Shown here piece after piece: positions 7,689-10,000 of a stretch of DNA of 10,000 bases. Source of the DNA: Trachelipus rathkii (lineage: Eukaryota > Arthropoda > Malacostraca > Isopoda > Trachelipodidae); the NCBI GenBank assembly GCA_015478945.1, contig JABUQX010088068.1, positions 35,001-45,000 of the forward strand, in the 5' to 3' direction. Under the pieces are notes generated by a model. It had not been told where the DNA came from and did no database searches. It was given only the letters and a program-made list of their open reading frames with translations. The position numbers were made by a program, and so were the translations under genes. Position 1 is the stretch's first letter, and each line of letters opens with the position of its first letter.

Positions 7689-7875
7689 ATATATATATAT
7701 ATACTATATAGTATATATATATAATATATATATATATATATAGGTCTATATCTATATATATATATATATATATATATATGATAGTATATATATTATATAT
7801 ATATAATATATATATATATATGATATATATATATATATATATAATAATATATATATATATATATATATAATATAT
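7517..7875. repeat. (TA)n-rich microsatellite array, left
   Basis: About 360 bp consist almost only of alternating T and A, broken by short interruptions (for example AGGTCTATATCTA at about 7741). It lies between the hAT left terminus and the C-terminal end of the hAT transposase remnant. ORFs of alternating Tyr/Ile on either strand are artefacts. The stretch is self-complementary and could form cruciforms; the assembled length may be unreliable. Confidence 0.95.
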
Positions 7876-7989
7876 CATTCTCATAAGAACTTCCCATCGT
7901 TTTATAAAATCAATTTCAGTTTCCTTGCTTTTTGACTGAATTGATTCAAAATATTTTCATTGCTGACTTATGTGCTGAGATCTCGATGA

Positions 7990-9294
7990 TTTGACAGTAA
8001 AGCAAGAACCTGTAAATTTGATCCTCTTCAAACACTATTCATTAAATACGTTTTCAACGGCCTTAAATGTAGAAAAAAGGTTCTTTCCTACTGTTGCCGG
8101 TAGATACAGGCAATACTGGCTAAGATATTATGAGAGTAGCAATGTCAGGAACCTCCTCTTGTCGCACAAGCCAAAGCAGCCGAATCGCAGTTTTAGTTTT
8201 TCATTTTCTAGCAGCCATTTACGCTGCCAGAGACACCACTCTCCTTTTAGGGTATCCTCGTGAGGGTCTGGAAGGTCGTCTTTATGAAAGAGGATGCTTT
8301 TTTTCAATATGCTTATAAGGTACATTGTACTTTTCTGGTAAAATATACTGAAGTGAAATGATAGTGGTTTCATACGAGAGAAATCGATCAGTCAACGAAG
8401 AAATTAGATCATCAATAAACGGAATAAAAACTAAGGTGCGGTAATATGATTCGGGATCTGATATAGGCACATTACAACGATGTTTTCTGAAACTTCGTAG
8501 TTCTTGGAATTGTTATTTCAATACCTAAGCTGTCGCTTATATTTTTAGCTTGTGTGAATATGGTTTTAAACTCTGTGTCTGTATTTTGTCTATCTTTTTA
8601 TTGTCTAAGTTTATTGCACTGACAATGTTCAAATGGACACTCTGTAATTGTTTTGACAAGGTGTAGGTTATTCCAAGAAATTTACTTAAAACGTATAATG
8701 TTATTATAAAATTCAAATTACTGATTGAATTTAACAACGAAGTAGCTTTCTGTGATAATTCACCAGGCCAATCTTTTATTCTTCCAATGACGCAAGAATT
8801 GGCTCAAGAGTCTCTTTAAAAAGAAAAACCGCTTCATGCCTTTCACACCATCTGGTCTCGCACATCTTTTTGATCCTCTTGTTATTTTGGTTACTAGAAA
8901 ACTCTTTTATTTTATCTTCCAGAAGTTTTGTGCGCTTCGGAATCGATCGAAAAAAAGTGCATATTTCAGATATGAATCATAAGACGTTTCAAATTGCCTG
9001 AATTTTAGAAGAATCTGAGAGACATAGATTTAAAAAATGTGCTACACAATGTGGTGTAATGAGAGGCTTTAGGTACTCATTCCGAATAACAGACTGCTCT
9101 CCTCGGAATTCGCCTCTCATGGAAGAGGCTCCATCATATCCTTTGCCTCTTAAATTTTCGAGTTTTAAACCAAGATAGCCAAGTCTCTCCAAAATTACAT
9201 TTGCCAATGCTTTCCCTGAGATATCATAAACCGGAACAAATGATAAAAAATCCTCTCTTAAAGTAAAAGGAGTATCACCTCCATCACCAACCAA
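7990..9294 (-). pseudogene. hAT transposase pseudogene (ZMYM1/DUF4371-like), N-terminus missing
   Basis: Read on the - strand from 9294 downward. First come TPFTLREDFLSFVPVYD and LRGKGYDGASSM, with the Asp codon of the conserved YDG at 9133-9135, then HCVAHFLNLCLSDSSKIQAI, which ends at a TGA (8989-8991). The reading resumes in other frames with MCETRWCERHEAVFLFKETL (near 8800-8870, TAA at 8776-8778), LLNSISNLNFIITLYVLSKF (8737 down), GIEITIPRTTK (near 8500), DPESYYRTLVFIPFIDDLIS (8470 down), DDLPDPHEDTLKGEWCLWQRKWL (near 8210-8280), and a degraded dimerisation region LPATVGKNLFSTFK (near 8060-8100). This block order is that of hAT transposases with a C-terminal hAT dimerisation domain. The N-terminal zinc finger and first catalytic Asp region are absent, replaced by a (TA)n array at 9293. 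The C-terminal limit is approximate. Confidence 0.8.
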
Positions 9295-9308
9295 TATATA
9301 TATTATAT

Positions 9309-9389
<81 letters not shown>

Positions 9390-9414
9390 TTTTTATTTTT
9401 ATATATATATATTA
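9293..9414. repeat. (TA)n-rich microsatellite array, right
   Basis: About 120 bp of alternating A/T, pure dinucleotide repeat from about 9314 to 9384, then a T-rich interruption and another short TA run. It abuts the last recognisable hAT transposase codons, so it marks where the N-terminal part of that gene was lost. Confidence 0.95.
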
Positions 9415-9478
9415 TTTGCTTCTATCTATATCGCTCCAAATATAGCTATCTCTATCGGGTCGTCCACTTAAATCGATA

Positions 9479-9531
9479 GATAAGCCATTGCAGCAGCCTA
9501 TTGATGGGTCGTATGCCATCGTGTTATCAGA
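9479..9531 (+). repeat. Right copy of the 53-bp direct repeat
   Basis: Partner of 7384-7436. All 12 mismatches fall in the central 25 bases; both ends are perfect. In frame 2 it still reads DKPLQQ...LSD and runs straight into the downstream half of the CACTA-like transposase. The centre (CCTATTGATGGGTCGTATGCC) may instead be hAT terminal sequence; a second GGGTCGT lies at 9457-9463. Confidence 0.8.
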
Positions 9532-9980
9532 TTCATATTTTACTTCAAAATCAACTTCTGATTGTAATTTTCCTAGTTTTTGAAAATCTCACTTTAGAGG
9601 CCCTCTTCTTCCAAGTTCAGATGCAACCAAACAATATTCATGTATTCAGTTTTCCTGTTATGATATTTTAACAACATATCCAAATTCTTGTTGCTCCTTG
9701 AAATGTGGGAGTGTTGTTGTGGTTGAAAATATAGTGTTTTCTCATAACTCTAAAGAGATGGTTATCCTTTGTAGGGAATTTTTGGAAAGGTGCAATTTTT
9801 ACAACAGGCCTTTTATAGACAGTTCTATTTTATGTATATATATGAAGTTTCTAATTATCTGCTCTTCAAGAAAGGCTATTTACTGATATTGTAGGGAATA
9901 TGGTTTTGCTTCCTTTTGATGATAAGCAAGTCACATTTCCTCTGTTACACTCTTTTAAGATTTTTTTCCAATTAAGTTAA
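9479..9980 (+). pseudogene. CACTA/EnSpm-like transposase, 3' part, decayed
   Basis: This is the C-terminal part of the transposase interrupted at 7436. Frame 2 runs from DKPLQQ through a TGA at 9581-9583, then HFRGPLLPSSDATKQYS, the block SLKCGSVVVVENIVF (near 9695-9740), and FLERCNFYNRPFIDSSILCIY, ending at TGA 9884-9886. The matching end continues in frame 3 from 9882 as TDIVGNMVLLPFDDKQVTFP then LLHSF, with TAA at 9978-9980 close to where this family normally ends. The pieces agree in order and content with the C-terminal region that follows the DUF4218-like block in animal proteins of this kind. With one nonsense codon and one frameshift it is not functional. Confidence 0.7.
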
Positions 9981-10000
9981 TAGGTTAATTGAAAGGATAT

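Larger units (their letters stand above)
7437..9523 (-). mobile_element. hAT-superfamily DNA transposon remnant nested in the CACTA-like transposase
   Basis: A 2.1-kb block interrupts the transposase reading. It begins CAGGCCCGTAGCTAGGAA followed by T and G runs, a sequence type I recognise from hAT-like termini that recur in invertebrate genomes. It contains a - strand hAT transposase pseudogene and is bordered by TTATCAGA on both sides (7429-7436 and 9524-9531), the 8-bp duplication length of hAT elements. Two (TA)n arrays make up about a quarter of it. The right terminus is uncertain: reading inward from 9523 gives CACGATGGCATACGACCC, only loosely like the left end. Confidence 0.7.

Noticed and set aside
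7615..7884. Tyr/Ile repeat ORF on the - strand and a similar + extension at 7500-7605
   Set aside because: Pure product of the (TA)n array.

Overview
This window is eukaryotic, repeat-rich DNA. It is probably from an invertebrate animal, judging by the arthropod/cnidarian-like flavour of the Ty3/gypsy Gag, by transposase remnants of types common in invertebrate genomes, and by the AT richness with long (TA)n arrays. The species cannot be named from the sequence. I see no host gene, no rRNA or tRNA gene and no CRISPR array. Almost everything readable is mobile-element sequence in varying decay, so 'transposon graveyard' is the fair description, not a cellular operon or defence system.

Region 1 (1-~5605): a Ty3/gypsy LTR retrotransposon on the + strand, entering the window inside gag. 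Gag (to 580) is followed by a pol carrying, in order, aspartic protease, reverse transcriptase, RNase H, integrase (HHCC zinc finger, DD35E core) and a GPY/F module. Pol is broken by a frameshift inside RT near 1460 and a second one in a Asp/Pro-rich repeat tail near 3645; the tail frame runs to 3937. The 3' untranslated part contains an 88-bp tandem repeat that overlaps the end of pol. A purine tract at 4167-4176 is followed by a long (about 1.4 kb), AT-rich putative LTR. That LTR carries a 28-bp tandem repeat (4876-5015) and a TATA box (about 5281).

Region 2 (5606-5840): just after the LTR come a primer-binding-site-like sequence and a short reading frame at 5642 that resembles the start of a gag leader. 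The LTR therefore seems to be followed by the beginning of a second, truncated gypsy copy (LTR shared head-to-tail, or an element fused by deletion). From 5711 to 5840 nothing is recognisable.

Region 3 (5841-7436 and 9479-9980): two halves of one decayed transposase of the CACTA/EnSpm-like (Transposase_21/DUF4218-type) family, scattered over all three + frames with several stops.

Region 4 (7437-~9523): a 2.1-kb insertion splitting that transposase. It holds a hAT-type transposase pseudogene on the - strand (about 7990-9294), a hAT-like terminal sequence at 7437, and two long (TA)n arrays (7517-7875, 9293-9414). The last 8 bases before the insertion (TTATCAGA) recur exactly at 9524-9531, as expected for a hAT target-site duplication, but the similarity extends over 53 bp, which a simple insertion does not explain.

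Inferred order of events: a gypsy element (perhaps in tandem) and a CACTA-like element decayed side by side. A hAT element later inserted into the CACTA-like transposase, lost its own N-terminal coding part and gained expanded TA arrays.
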